DNA of 64,000 nucleotides, from positions 1-64,000 of the forward strand of contig JBFKFZ010000011.1 in the NCBI GenBank assembly GCA_041633555.1, read 5' to 3'. Shown piece by piece: positions 50,354-59,576 of the stretch. Numbering within the stretch: the stretch's first letter is position 1; every line of letters begins with the position of its first letter. Under the pieces are notes generated by a model. The model made no database searches. It worked only from the letters and a program-made list of their open reading frames with translations, and was not told the origin of the DNA. The DNA comes from JAHEAO01 sp041633555. GTDB taxonomy: Bacteria > Pseudomonadota > Alphaproteobacteria > Rhodobacterales > Rhodobacteraceae. The position numbers and the translations under genes were made by a program.

Positions 50354-50914
50354 CTATGGAATGATGCGGTTGTACTTGGTGCCTTCAACGGTCGCGCCGA
50401 CGATCAGACCGGCTTGGCCGAAGACGACGGCGATCACCGGCGACAATGTGGTCGTGGTGTCGGCCATCAGGGTCTCGGCATTGTTCGAGACCGCGTATTT
50501 CACGTCCGCACCTGCAACCCAGCCAAAGGAGCGGCGGAATTCCGACAGTGCCTCTTCGGTCATGAAAAAGAGCACATGCGCATATTGCTGCGCGCCGATC
50601 TGCAGGCCAAAGCTGGCTTGCGTGGCGGAATAGTAATCAACTGTAGTGCCGCCGACGCGCAACGCGCCGCGGCCATAGGACCCTCCGACACCGAAGCCCG
50701 CCTCCGTAACCAATGGCATCACGAGCATGCCGGCGGATTTCTCGCGCAGCTCGACGGTGCCGGGATAGTTGGTGAAAAGATAGTTCAGCGACCGATCGAC
50801 GCGGGCGTCGATCTGCGCGCCGCCTGAACTGCCGATGCCATTATTGCAGGCGGTTGCCAAAAGCGCGCCGCAGGCCGCGCCCGCGATAAGAAGACGACGT
50901 GAGATAGTGTTCAT
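50354..50914 (-). CDS. SYLF-domain (YSC84-related) lipoprotein
   Basis: A 186-aa lipoprotein with a lipobox at LLATAC (Cys23). The rest is the SYLF lipid-binding fold: AQIDARVDRSLNYLF, TVELREKSAGMLVMPLV, and GGSYGRGALRVGG, GLQIGAQQYAHVLFFM. The function in bacteria is unknown; the fold binds phosphoinositides in eukaryotes. Start ATG at 50914. It lies between typA and the zinc-finger gene on the same strand, 89 bases from typA, but there is no sign of operon coupling. Confidence 0.9.
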   Translation of the reverse strand: MNTISRRLLIAGAACGALLATACNNGIGSSGGAQIDARVDRSLNYLFTNYPGTVELREKSAGMLVMPLVTEAGFGVGGSYGRGALRVGGTTVDYYSATQASFGLQIGAQQYAHVLFFMTEEALSEFRRSFGWVAGADVKYAVSNNAETLMADTTTTLSPVIAVVFGQAGLIVGATVEGTKYNRIIP

Positions 50915-51043
50915 GGGATTTGCCCTTGCTTGCCGGTTGCCTCGATATCCCGACCCTTTCTAGGGCCGTTTGTGCACAAAGTTATAGGGCATCACCACGC
51001 GCCTGTCACCGTCAATGGTAGAGTCCGGCCGAATATCGCAGCC

Positions 51044-51541
51044 TCAGTAGTGGGTGCAGCGGCAGGTCCGGCCGCCCGTCTGGCGGCAGTCGATGCAGCC
51101 CCGGCGCTCACCGTCACGCCCCATGTACCAGCCGCGGCCATCACAGGGCCTGCATTTCTCGGTGCCCGTGCCCTTGCAGTGGCGGCAGTCGGGATCCGGA
51201 TCGCCGCGGGTCCGACTCGCGGAGGCCGGTTCGCCGCCGGAAAGTGCCTGCATCGCCGCAAGCGAGGCTCGCTCCCGCATGATCCGGGCCCTGCGAACAC
51301 GATCCTCTTCATCGGCGCGGCGCAGGAACTCCCTGAGGGTCTCTTCCGAGGTGTCACCGCCCAGGTCATCCACGTCATCGCGTCCGTCATCGCCGCGGCC
51401 CGGCGGTAGGTGCGGTTGATGTCTGGCAGGTCCCGGCGAGTCCGGCCACAATCGGCCGAAGCCCAGCCTGCGCTCCCATTCTTTGCGGCGGGCGCTACTT
51501 TGCGCGTCGCTTGGCTTCGGTTGATCGGTGTCATCAGTCAT
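51044..51541 (-). CDS. Protein with a DnaJ-type zinc finger and no J domain
   Basis: A 165-aa protein. The N-terminal 60 residues are polar and disordered (PKPSDAQSSARRKEWERRLG), the middle is acidic and helical (LREFLRRADEEDRVRRARI), and the C-terminal 45 residues have CRHCKGTG, CRPCDGRGW, then CIDCRQTGGRTC: CxxCxGxG repeats as in the Cys-rich domain of DnaJ. No HPD-bearing J domain is present, so it is not a DnaJ. It may bind zinc and act as an adaptor or redox sensor. The alternative frame on this strand is a shadow. Not otherwise recognised. Confidence 0.7.
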   Translation of the reverse strand: MTDDTDQPKPSDAQSSARRKEWERRLGFGRLWPDSPGPARHQPHLPPGRGDDGRDDVDDLGGDTSEETLREFLRRADEEDRVRRARIMRERASLAAMQALSGGEPASASRTRGDPDPDCRHCKGTGTEKCRPCDGRGWYMGRDGERRGCIDCRQTGGRTCRCTHY

Positions 51542-51646
51542 CGCGGTTGGTCAGTGCGTCTGCTGAAGGATCAAGGCCCATCATAGCGCAAATTCTCACC
51601 CCGGCCAAACAGGAGGGTTGCCCCGCACCGGATCGTGGCCGGTCTG

Positions 51647-52651
51647 TCAGCTTCCCCCGTTCAGTAGGCGGGCGGCCTGCGGCGCGAAATAGGTGAGAAT
51701 TCCGTCGCAACCCGCTCTTTTGAAAGCCAAAAGGCTTTCCATGATCACCCGATCACGGTCCAGCCAGCCCTGATCGGCGGCGGCCCGGATCATCGCATAT
51801 TCGCCCGAGACCTGGTAGGCGAAGGTCGGTGCGCCGAAGCGGTCCTTTACCTTTCGGCATATGTCGAGATAGGGCAGGCCGGGCTTTACCATGACCATGT
51901 CGGCGCCTTCCGAAAGGTCGCGTTCCACCAGCCTCAGAGCCTCGTTGGAATTGGCAGGGTCCATCTGGTAGGTGTTCTTGTCGCCCGTGAGCGCGCCCGA
52001 GGCGCCAACCGCGTCCCGAAACGGGCCGTAAAACGCGCTGGAATACTTGGCCGCATAGGACATGATGCAGGTCCTTTGATGCCCGTCCGCTTCCAGTGCC
52101 GTGCGGATCGCGCCGATGCGGCCATCCATCATGTCGGAGGGGCCAAGGATATCGGCCCCGGCATCGGCCTGTGCCAGCGCCATCTTGATGAGCGCCGAAA
52201 CCGTCTCGTCATTTACGATCTCGCCCTCCACGACAAAGCCGTCATGACCATTGATGTTGTAGGGGTCGAGCGCCACATCGGTCATGACCGCAAGCTCGGG
52301 CAGTTCCGCCTTCAGGGCCCTGATCGCGCGGTTGGCAAGGTTCTCGGGGTTCCAGGCATTGGCGCAATCCTCGGTCTTTAGGTCAGGCTCGATATAGGGA
52401 AACAGGCAAATCGCGTTTACACCGAGTTCATGCGCCTCGGCGGCGGCCCGGATCAGCCGGTCGATCGTCAACCGCGCGACCTCGGGCATCGAGGCGATGG
52501 GCGTTTCCGTGTCCTTGCCGTCTTGAATGAAGACCGGCCAGATCAGGTCCTCGGTCCGCAGCGAATACTCGCGTTGCAGACCGCGGAGCGCGGCGGTCTT
52601 GCGCAAGCGGCGAAACCGGGCGGCGGGAAACTGGGCGACGGATTGTGGCAT
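51647..52651 (-). CDS. hemB: Porphobilinogen synthase (delta-aminolevulinate dehydratase)
   Basis: HemB condenses two aminolevulinate molecules into porphobilinogen for haem and other tetrapyrroles. The 334-aa product has the active-site lysines Lys202 (SYAAKYSSAFYG) and Lys256 (MVKPGLPYLD). At the metal site the sequence is DVALDPYNINGHDG, with Asp in place of the Cys residues of zinc enzymes, which marks the Mg-type class common in alphaproteobacteria. The ATG at 52651 is preferred, with AAGGA upstream, over the in-frame starts before it. Confidence 0.96.
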   Translation of the reverse strand: MPQSVAQFPAARFRRLRKTAALRGLQREYSLRTEDLIWPVFIQDGKDTETPIASMPEVARLTIDRLIRAAAEAHELGVNAICLFPYIEPDLKTEDCANAWNPENLANRAIRALKAELPELAVMTDVALDPYNINGHDGFVVEGEIVNDETVSALIKMALAQADAGADILGPSDMMDGRIGAIRTALEADGHQRTCIMSYAAKYSSAFYGPFRDAVGASGALTGDKNTYQMDPANSNEALRLVERDLSEGADMVMVKPGLPYLDICRKVKDRFGAPTFAYQVSGEYAMIRAAADQGWLDRDRVIMESLLAFKRAGCDGILTYFAPQAARLLNGGS

Positions 52652-52773
52652 AGCGGACATCCTTGGGTCACTGATCATTCGCTTGGCATGGATTTCGCCG
52701 TATCTCAAGGGTAGGAATCACCGGCGGGCAGCCTTAGGGTCGCGCGCAACCTGATGAACGGCAAGGAAACTCT

Positions 52774-53301
52774 GTGGACTGGTACGCGCCCGTTTTTGAA
52801 GTGATCGACATGCGGTCCTTCTCTAATCTGTGGTACTGGATCGGCCTTGCGGTTGTCTGGTCAACGACCAGTCACTGGGTGCTGGGCGTGCCCTATGACA
52901 TGGTCCTGCGTGCGCGGCGCAAGGGCGGCGAGGCCGAGACGGACCTCGAGGACATGGTGCGGATCAACACCAACCGGATCTTGCATATCGTCCGGGTTTC
53001 CGGCCTCTGGTTGCTGGCGCTGGTTTGCGGCTGCCTGACCATGCTGGCATTGCTCGGTTTTCTTTATGACGTCGAGTTCGCGCAAGCACTGTTTCTGCTG
53101 GCTTTTCCTCTGTCAATCGTCGGCCTTCTCAGCCTGCGGACGGCGGACCGCATCCGCCGCGAGGGAGAGTCTGGCGAGGTGCTGCGGCGGCGGCTGGTCC
53201 GGCACCGGGTGGCGACGCAATTCATCGGCATGTTCTCGGTCTTCGTCACGGCCATGTGGGGCATGTACCAAAATCTCGTCGTGGGTCCGCTTGGCGGTTG
53301 A
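52774..53301 (+). CDS. Conserved membrane protein (sometimes named component of SufBCD complex)
   Basis: A 175-aa protein with four likely membrane helices: about 18-35, 72-95, 97-115 and 150-168. It starts DWYAPVFEVIDMRSFSNLWYWIGLAVVWS and includes the cytosolic stretch YDMVLRARRKGGEAETDLEDMVRI. Proteins like this in Rhodobacteraceae carry the database name above, but I know of no experiment that supports it. The GTG at 52774 has AAGGAAAC upstream. It runs into mfd 32 bases later in the same direction. Confidence 0.75.
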   Translation: MDWYAPVFEVIDMRSFSNLWYWIGLAVVWSTTSHWVLGVPYDMVLRARRKGGEAETDLEDMVRINTNRILHIVRVSGLWLLALVCGCLTMLALLGFLYDVEFAQALFLLAFPLSIVGLLSLRTADRIRREGESGEVLRRRLVRHRVATQFIGMFSVFVTAMWGMYQNLVVGPLGG

Positions 53302-53333
53302 CACCGCCTCCCGGTCGCTTACCTGAACGCCTC

Positions 53334-56300
53334 ATGCCTGAAACCCGACATATTACCGTTGGCGGTGCGCCAGAGGGCTTTGACGCCCGGCTGGTGCTGA
53401 ACGAGCTGGAGAAGTCCGGGCGGCCGGTCATGCACGTCGCGCGCGACGACAAGCGGCTTGCGGCAATGCAAGCGGCGCTGGAATTCTTCGCGCCGCATGT
53501 GCCGGTTGTGACCTTTCCGGCCTGGGATTGCCTGCCATATGACCGGGTTTCTCCGCATGCCGACATTTCCGCCGCGCGTATGGCGACGCTTGCCGGGCTT
53601 GTGCACGGCATGCCGAAAGGGTTCATCCTGCTGACGACGCTTTCGGCGGCAACCCAGCGCGTCCCCGCCCGCGAGGTTCTGCGCGAGGCGGCATTCTCTG
53701 CCACGGTCGGACGGCAGATCGACGAGGCGGCGCTCAGGTCCTTCCTCGTGCGGATGGGATTCAGCCAGGCCCCTACGGTCATGGAGCACGGCGACTTCGC
53801 GGTGCGCGGCGGTATCATCGACATTTATCCGCCGGGTCAGGAGGGGCCCGTGCGGCTCGATCTCTTTGGCGACGTTCTGGACGGGGCGCGGCGGTTCGAT
53901 CCCGTCTCGCAGCGAACCGTTGAAAACCTTTCGGTCATAGAACTTGCGCCGGTCTCGGAAGTGATCATGGACGAGGCCGCGATCACAAGGTTCCGGCAGA
54001 ACTACCGGATCGAGTTCGGCGCGGCCGGCACCGATGATCCGCTCTATGAAGCGGTGAGCGCCGGGCGCAAGCATCAGGGGCTGGAACATTGGCTGCCGTT
54101 CTTCCACGAGCGGCTGGAAACCATTCTCGATTACCTTCCAGAAGCCACGATTTGCCTTGACGATCAGATCACCCCGTCGCGGCTTGCGCGCTGGGAAGGC
54201 ATCGAGGACCAGTACGAGACCCGGCGGCTGGCGATGGGCCAGAAGAACCGGATCGACACGGTCTACAAGCCGGCGCCGCCGGGATTGCTCTACCTCGACG
54301 ACGATGCCTGGAACAAGTCGGTTGCGGGTCACCGGGTGCTGCAATTCCATCCGCTTGCCCAGGCCTCCGGTCCCAATGTCATAGACGGAGGCGGTCGGAT
54401 CGGTCGCAACTTCTCGCCGGAACGCCAACTTGAATCGGTAAGCCTTTTCGGGGCCTTGGAAGATCATGTTGAGGCAAAGCGCAAGGTGGGGCAGGTCGTC
54501 GTCGCCAGCTATTCAGAGGGAGCGCGCGAACGGCTGGCCGGGCTGATGGAGGATCAGGGACTGGTCGGGGCCCGCGAGATCGCGGACTTCCGCGACGTGC
54601 CGGAGGGCAAGGGCGGCGTTTATCTGGCGGTCTGGGCGCTGGAGCACGGATTCGAGGGCAAGGGCGTCACGGTGATCTCGGAACAGGATGTTCTGGGCGA
54701 CCGGCTGATCCGCCGCGCGCCGAAGAAGCGGCGCGCCGACAATTTCCTGACCGAGACGCAGAGCTTGAGCCCCGGCGATCTGGTCGTGCATGTCGATCAC
54801 GGCGTCGGGCGCTATCAAGGGCTGGAAGTGGTGACGGCCCTCGGGGCGGCGCATGAATGTATCCTGATCGAATATGCCGGCGGCGACCGGCTGTACCTTC
54901 CTGTCGAGAATATCGAGCTGCTGTCGCGCTACGGACAGGAAGAGGGCCTTCTGGATCGGCTTGGTGGCGGCGCTTGGCAGGCGAAGAAGGCGAAACTCAA
55001 GGAACGGATCCGCGAGGTTGCCGACCGGCTGATCCGGGTGGCCGCCGAACGCCTGTTGCGCCGCGCCCCGATTCTGGAACCGCCGCGCGGCATGTGGGAG
55101 GCGTTCTCGGCGCGGTTCCCTTATCAGGAGACCGACGACCAGCAGAAGGCCATCGAGGAGGTTCTGGAAGACCTTGCGGCAGGCCGCCCGATGGATCGGC
55201 TCATTTGCGGCGATGTCGGCTTTGGCAAGACCGAGGTCGCGATGCGCGCGGCCTTCGTCGCGGCGATGTCAGGCGTGCAAGTCGCCGTTGTCGCGCCGAC
55301 GACGCTGCTGTCACGCCAGCATTACGGCAGTTTCGCCGAGCGGTTTCGTGGTTTTCCGGTGAAGGTGCGGCAGCTCTCGCGGTTCGTCAGCGCAAAGGAT
55401 GCCGCGAAGACCCGAGAGGGGCTTGCCGATGGCACGGTCGATATTGTCATCGGCACCCATGCACTGCTCGCCAAGGGGATCAGGTTCAGCAATCTCGGGC
55501 TCTTGATCGTCGATGAGGAACAGCATTTCGGGGTCAACCACAAGGAGCGACTGAAACAACTGCGCTCGGATGTGCACGTGTTGACCCTGACGGCGACACC
55601 CATCCCGCGGACGCTGCAAATGTCGCTGACAGGAGTTCGCGATCTTTCGATCATCGGTACGCCTCCGGTCGACCGGCTGTCGATCCGCACCTATGTCAGC
55701 GAGTTCGATGCGATCACCGTGCGCGAAGCCTTCCTGCGCGAACATTACCGGGGCGGGCAGTCCTTTTACGTCACACCTCGAATCACCGACCTGCAGGAGA
55801 TCGAGAATTTCCTAAAGGACCAGGTGCCCGAGGTCACATATGTCGTGGCGCATGGTCAGATGGCGGCGGGGAAACTTGATGACCGGATGAACGCCTTCTA
55901 CGACGGCAAATATGATGTGTTGCTGGCGACCTCGATCGTCGAATCCGGGCTGGATATTCCGGCGGCCAACACCATGGTTGTACACCGCGCCGACATGTTC
56001 GGCCTGGCGCAGCTCTACCAGATCCGGGGCAGGGTGGGGCGCTCGAAAACCCGCGCCTATGCCTATCTCACTACGAAGCCGCGCGCAAAACTGACCCCGA
56101 CCGCCGAAAAGCGGCTGCGGGTGCTGGGCTCCCTTGACACGCTCGGGGCCGGGTTCACACTGGCCAGCCAGGATCTCGATATCCGAGGCGCCGGCAACCT
56201 TGTCGGCGAGGAACAGTCGGGCCATGTCCGCGAGGTCGGCTACGAGCTTTACCAGTCGATGCTGGAAGAGGCGATTGCCAAGATCAAGGCGGGCGAATTG

Positions 56301-56774
56301 GAGGGACTGAGCGAGGCCGACGACCAATGGGCGCCAATGATAAATCTGGGCGTTCCGGTATTGATCCCCGATAGTTACGTGCCCGATCTTGATGTTCGGC
56401 TCGGGCTCTATCGGCGGCTGTCGGCCTTGCATGAAAAGGTCGAGCTGGAAGGGTTCGCGGCGGAACTGATCGACCGGTTCGGCAAGCTGCCGAAAGAGGT
56501 CAACACCCTGCTTCTGGTGGTGCGGATCAAGTCGGAATGCAAGAAGGCCGGGATCGCGCGGCTCGATGCCGGGCCGAAGGGCGCGACGGTGCAGTTCCAC
56601 AACGACAAATACGCCAATCCAGCGGGGCTGGTGGATTTCATCCAGGCAGAGCGCGGTCTGGCCAAGGTCAAGGACAACAAGATCATCGTGCGGCGCGACT
56701 GGAAGAAGGACAAGGACAAGATCCGCGGCGCCTTTTCCATCGCGCAGGATCTGGCCAAGAAGGCAAAGGCCTGA
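53334..56774 (+). CDS. mfd: Transcription-repair coupling factor
   Basis: Mfd removes RNA polymerase stalled at DNA damage and recruits UvrA. The 1146-aa product has all parts: the UvrB-homology N-terminus (PETRHITVGGAPEGFDARLV), the RNA-polymerase-interaction domain around GDLVVHVDHGVGRYQGL, the helicase domain with Walker A GDVGFGKTE (626-634), DEEQHFG (from Asp727), TATPIPRTLQMSL and QIRGRVGRSKTRAYAYL, and the C-terminal autoinhibitory TRCF domain. The start ATG at 53334 matches the family. The length is normal. Confidence 0.97.
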   Translation: MPETRHITVGGAPEGFDARLVLNELEKSGRPVMHVARDDKRLAAMQAALEFFAPHVPVVTFPAWDCLPYDRVSPHADISAARMATLAGLVHGMPKGFILLTTLSAATQRVPAREVLREAAFSATVGRQIDEAALRSFLVRMGFSQAPTVMEHGDFAVRGGIIDIYPPGQEGPVRLDLFGDVLDGARRFDPVSQRTVENLSVIELAPVSEVIMDEAAITRFRQNYRIEFGAAGTDDPLYEAVSAGRKHQGLEHWLPFFHERLETILDYLPEATICLDDQITPSRLARWEGIEDQYETRRLAMGQKNRIDTVYKPAPPGLLYLDDDAWNKSVAGHRVLQFHPLAQASGPNVIDGGGRIGRNFSPERQLESVSLFGALEDHVEAKRKVGQVVVASYSEGARERLAGLMEDQGLVGAREIADFRDVPEGKGGVYLAVWALEHGFEGKGVTVISEQDVLGDRLIRRAPKKRRADNFLTETQSLSPGDLVVHVDHGVGRYQGLEVVTALGAAHECILIEYAGGDRLYLPVENIELLSRYGQEEGLLDRLGGGAWQAKKAKLKERIREVADRLIRVAAERLLRRAPILEPPRGMWEAFSARFPYQETDDQQKAIEEVLEDLAAGRPMDRLICGDVGFGKTEVAMRAAFVAAMSGVQVAVVAPTTLLSRQHYGSFAERFRGFPVKVRQLSRFVSAKDAAKTREGLADGTVDIVIGTHALLAKGIRFSNLGLLIVDEEQHFGVNHKERLKQLRSDVHVLTLTATPIPRTLQMSLTGVRDLSIIGTPPVDRLSIRTYVSEFDAITVREAFLREHYRGGQSFYVTPRITDLQEIENFLKDQVPEVTYVVAHGQMAAGKLDDRMNAFYDGKYDVLLATSIVESGLDIPAANTMVVHRADMFGLAQLYQIRGRVGRSKTRAYAYLTTKPRAKLTPTAEKRLRVLGSLDTLGAGFTLASQDLDIRGAGNLVGEEQSGHVREVGYELYQSMLEEAIAKIKAGELEGLSEADDQWAPMINLGVPVLIPDSYVPDLDVRLGLYRRLSALHEKVELEGFAAELIDRFGKLPKEVNTLLLVVRIKSECKKAGIARLDAGPKGATVQFHNDKYANPAGLVDFIQAERGLAKVKDNKIIVRRDWKKDKDKIRGAFSIAQDLAKKAKA

Positions 56775-56813
56775 TGGCTTGATCGACGGTTGTGCCTGCA
56801 GGAAGATGCGGGC

Positions 56814-57359
56814 ATGCGTCGCGTCATGATCATCGGGCAGCCGGGGTCCGGCAAATCCACGCTGGCGCGTGAGCTTGGCAGGATCACGTTCCTGCCGGTC
56901 TATCATATCGACGAGATCCTGTGGAAACCGGGCTGGGAGGTTCGCCCGGCACCTGAAAAGGACAGGATGTGCGCCGAGGTGCATGCGAAGGGGAGTTGGA
57001 TCTTCGAGGGTGGCTGGTCGGTGACCTGGTCTGAAAGGCTGGCGCGCGCGGATACGCTGATCTGGCTCGACCTACCGCTGCCGCAACGGGCCTGGCGGAT
57101 TTTCTGGCGCTCAGTCAGATATACCGGCCGAAGTCGCCCCGACCTGCCCAAGGGATGCCCGGAGCGGTTCGATCTGGAATTTACCCAGTGGGTCTGGCGC
57201 ACGCGCCGGACCGGCCGCGCCTCGATGCAGCGCCTGTTCGAGCGTGCGCCGGCCGAGAAGGACCGGCATCATCTGCGCTCCGGCCGTGAGGTCCGGCACT
57301 ATCTTCGCGACCTGCGGCGGGCCGTTGCTGTCGGAAATCTGGGGATCCCCCATCGCTGA
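56814..57359 (+). CDS. P-loop kinase-like protein (adenylate-kinase-related)
   Basis: A 181-aa soluble protein with a Walker A at the N-terminus, GQPGSGKST (8-16), and a lid-like Arg-rich region (RRTGRASMQRLFERAP). The sequence YHIDEILWKPGW is typical of the FlaR/topology-modulation-like group of small P-loop ATPases related to adenylate and shikimate kinases. The substrate is unknown. The ATG at 56814 is preferred, with AGGAAGATGCGGGC upstream. It follows mfd after 39 bases and may share its transcript. Confidence 0.8.
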   Translation: MRRVMIIGQPGSGKSTLARELGRITFLPVYHIDEILWKPGWEVRPAPEKDRMCAEVHAKGSWIFEGGWSVTWSERLARADTLIWLDLPLPQRAWRIFWRSVRYTGRSRPDLPKGCPERFDLEFTQWVWRTRRTGRASMQRLFERAPAEKDRHHLRSGREVRHYLRDLRRAVAVGNLGIPHR

Positions 57360-57695
57360 AATGGGCTGTTTTCACATGATCGCAGTTGAAACAGACAGAC
57401 ACCCCTTGCGCCGCGCCTTTTGTTGCCGGTGAACAGACCAGTATCCTGATCGAGCCGACTGAGAGGTTCGCACAAACGGGCATCTGGCATCCGTTCTTGC
57501 TCTCCAACGCGCAGAACTGGGTTACGTTCTTTTCATGATTTGAGCAAAGTCCGATAGACGGAACCTGATTGATCCGGATTTGGCATACCGGCAGCCATTT
57601 GCAGGACCAAGCCAATGCCGCGATTGTGTCTTGCGCCTTTCTGCTTACGCGATCAGGAAGCCGCCAGAATACTCTGAATGGTGTAATGAACGGCC
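57360..57695. other. Intergenic region, no gene seen
   Basis: 336 bases between the kinase-like and the exported protein genes. The open frame on the opposite strand (about 190 codons) overlaps the kinase gene and looks like a shadow. There is no clear terminator or known motif. The sequence is moderately GC-rich and holds the promoter of the next gene. Confidence 0.4.
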
Positions 57696-58325
57696 ATGGC
57701 TCTTTTGAAGATCGCTCCCGCACTTTGCCTTTTGACGGTTCTTGCGGCTCCATTGCCAGCCAAGGCAGAGGCCGAATCCTGCTGGACCTCGGTCGGAGGG
57801 GAACAGATCGGACTCTTCTACGATGACAATGATACCGTCAGGGACAACACGACGCTGAGGGAAAGGATGTTCGGGGGCAGGGGAGAGATTACCTGCCCCG
57901 CCTATGTTACGCTTCGGCATCTGACGCCCGACCTTACCGACGAGGAACGTGCACCGTTCTGCCTGCATTATGACAAGGACGCCCGGACCTATCTGGGCTA
58001 TGCCGAAGGCAGGCGCGACGCTTACCTGGCCTGCAAGGATCCCTCGAAAGCTTTTTGCAGCCGTGTGAATGCCTCCAAGGACACTGCGTTGGCGATTACC
58101 GGTCTGGCGGCGGAAAAGGCCGAGGGCGCGGCAGATGTCGTCGGGAATATCACCAAGCACAGTTCAGGCGCGGTGATCCTGAGCGGCAGTGGCAGTTCGG
58201 TTGCCAGTTCTCTGAGCAGCCTCGGGGCCACCGCGATGTCGGTTGCAACGGCTCCGGCGACCCTGGCAGCAGCGGCAGTGTCCGTGGTTGCGGTTGGCGG
58301 CGCAGTCTATGTCTGCAGCCAATGA
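57696..58325 (+). CDS. Hypothetical exported protein
   Basis: Not recognised. A 209-aa protein with a signal peptide (LKIAPALCLLTVLAAPLPAKA), an N-terminal domain with several Cys residues (ESCWTS, ITCPAYVTL, APFCLHYD, LACKDPSKAFC) that should form disulfides in the periplasm, and a C-terminal Ala/Ser/Val-rich hydrophobic region (ATAMSVATAPATLAAAAVSVVAVGGAVYVC) that could be a membrane segment. It stands alone and converges on the exporter gene, whose stop is 15 bases away. Confidence 0.7.
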   Translation: MALLKIAPALCLLTVLAAPLPAKAEAESCWTSVGGEQIGLFYDDNDTVRDNTTLRERMFGGRGEITCPAYVTLRHLTPDLTDEERAPFCLHYDKDARTYLGYAEGRRDAYLACKDPSKAFCSRVNASKDTALAITGLAAEKAEGAADVVGNITKHSSGAVILSGSGSSVASSLSSLGATAMSVATAPATLAAAAVSVVAVGGAVYVCSQ

Positions 58326-58340
58326 CGGATGCGCCGCGGC

Positions 58341-59576
58341 CTATTCCGCGGCGGTCACACGGCCCGTGGGGCTGTCCTCATATTCCGTCGTGCGGCGCAT
58401 CAAAGCGTAGGCTAGCCCCGAACAGACCAGTGTTCCCATCAGCAGCGGTACCGGCGTTCCGTTAAAAGCCTGACCGATCGGGATCGCCAGAAAGACCGAG
58501 AGGATCGAGGAGATCGCCGCGATCACGGAGGAGGCCGTGCCCGCGATATGGCCCATCGGCTGCAGCGCGAGCGCGTTGAGGTTGCCGAAGGTCAGCCCGG
58601 CCATGAAGAAGATCGTGACCGACCAGATGAACCAGAACGGAAAGGCCAGCGCCTCGGGGATCAGGTTGAAGAGCCATGCCAGCAGGAAGCTGCCGGCAAA
58701 GACGGTCTGAACTAGGTAGCTGAGGAGCGCCAGCCTGCGCATCCCGACCTGCATGACGAGGGCTGCGTTCAGCACCGTGCCAGTCGCGGCCAGCAAGGCA
58801 GAAATCGCGAACCAGAGCGGAAATTCGTCGCCCCTGCCATAGACCGCTTCGTAGACCGGTTGGGTCGACGTGAGCAGCGCCATCATTTGCGTGAATCCGA
58901 GCGTCAGGACGGCAGTGTAGAGCATCACCAGGCGGTTGCCGGTGATCTCGGCCACGGCCAGCCGCAGCTTCTCGAGATTGAGCGGGCGACGTGCCTCAAC
59001 GGGCAGCGTCTCGGGCTGGCGCAGGTTCAGCCAGAGACCGCCGACCAGCGCAAAGCCGATGAAGGCGATGAAGATGAAGCGCCAGCCGGTCATGTCGATG
59101 ATCAGCGCACCAAGATAGGGCGCGACCGCCGGGACCAGCATGAAGACGGTCATGACGAAAGAAGTGATTTGCGCCATCCGGCGCCCTTCGTAGAGATCGC
59201 GGATCATCGCCATCGGCACGATCCGGGGCCCCGCAGCCCCCAGCCCCTGAATGGCCCGCGCGGCCAGCACCATCTCCAGCGTTTCCCCATAGAAGGCCAG
59301 AGCCGCCCCAAAGACGTAAAACGCTATCCCGCCGGTGATCACGGTCTTGCGCCCCAGGGCATCGGAGAGCGGTCCGGTGATGATCGTGCCCAATCCCATG
59401 CCGAGGACGAATGACAGGATGATCAACTGGGCCCGGTTCGGCGCATCAGGGCTGAGTTCCGCCGCGATCTCGGGGAAGGCAGGCAGCATCGCGTCGATCG
59501 AGAAGGCCAGGGTCGCGAAGAGGACAGCCATCATCGCGACGAATTCAGGCAGGCCCAGGGGTTTCGTGGGAGTCAT
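58341..59576 (-). CDS. Bcr/CflA-family drug exporter (MFS)
   Basis: A 411-aa major facilitator with 12 predicted helices. The start PTKPLGLPEFVAMMAVLFATLAFSIDAMLPAFPEIAAEL is typical of Bcr/CflA efflux pumps, and the loop GPLSDALGRKTVI is the MFS motif between helices 2 and 3. It likely exports drugs or metabolites with proton exchange; substrate unknown. It overlaps the DsbA-family gene by ATGA (59573-59576), so they are translated together. Confidence 0.9.
   Translation of the reverse strand: MTPTKPLGLPEFVAMMAVLFATLAFSIDAMLPAFPEIAAELSPDAPNRAQLIILSFVLGMGLGTIITGPLSDALGRKTVITGGIAFYVFGAALAFYGETLEMVLAARAIQGLGAAGPRIVPMAMIRDLYEGRRMAQITSFVMTVFMLVPAVAPYLGALIIDMTGWRFIFIAFIGFALVGGLWLNLRQPETLPVEARRPLNLEKLRLAVAEITGNRLVMLYTAVLTLGFTQMMALLTSTQPVYEAVYGRGDEFPLWFAISALLAATGTVLNAALVMQVGMRRLALLSYLVQTVFAGSFLLAWLFNLIPEALAFPFWFIWSVTIFFMAGLTFGNLNALALQPMGHIAGTASSVIAAISSILSVFLAIPIGQAFNGTPVPLLMGTLVCSGLAYALMRRTTEYEDSPTGRVTAAE

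Noticed and set aside
50992..51534. Second, longer frame (180 codons) overlapping the zinc-finger gene on the same strand
   Set aside because: It is Ala/Arg-rich shadow sequence, whereas the other frame has regularly placed CxxCxGxG motifs.
57181..57753. Minus-strand ORF of 190 codons between the kinase-like and exported protein genes
   Set aside because: It overlaps the end of the kinase-like gene and the start of the exported protein gene and has no motif or ribosome site.
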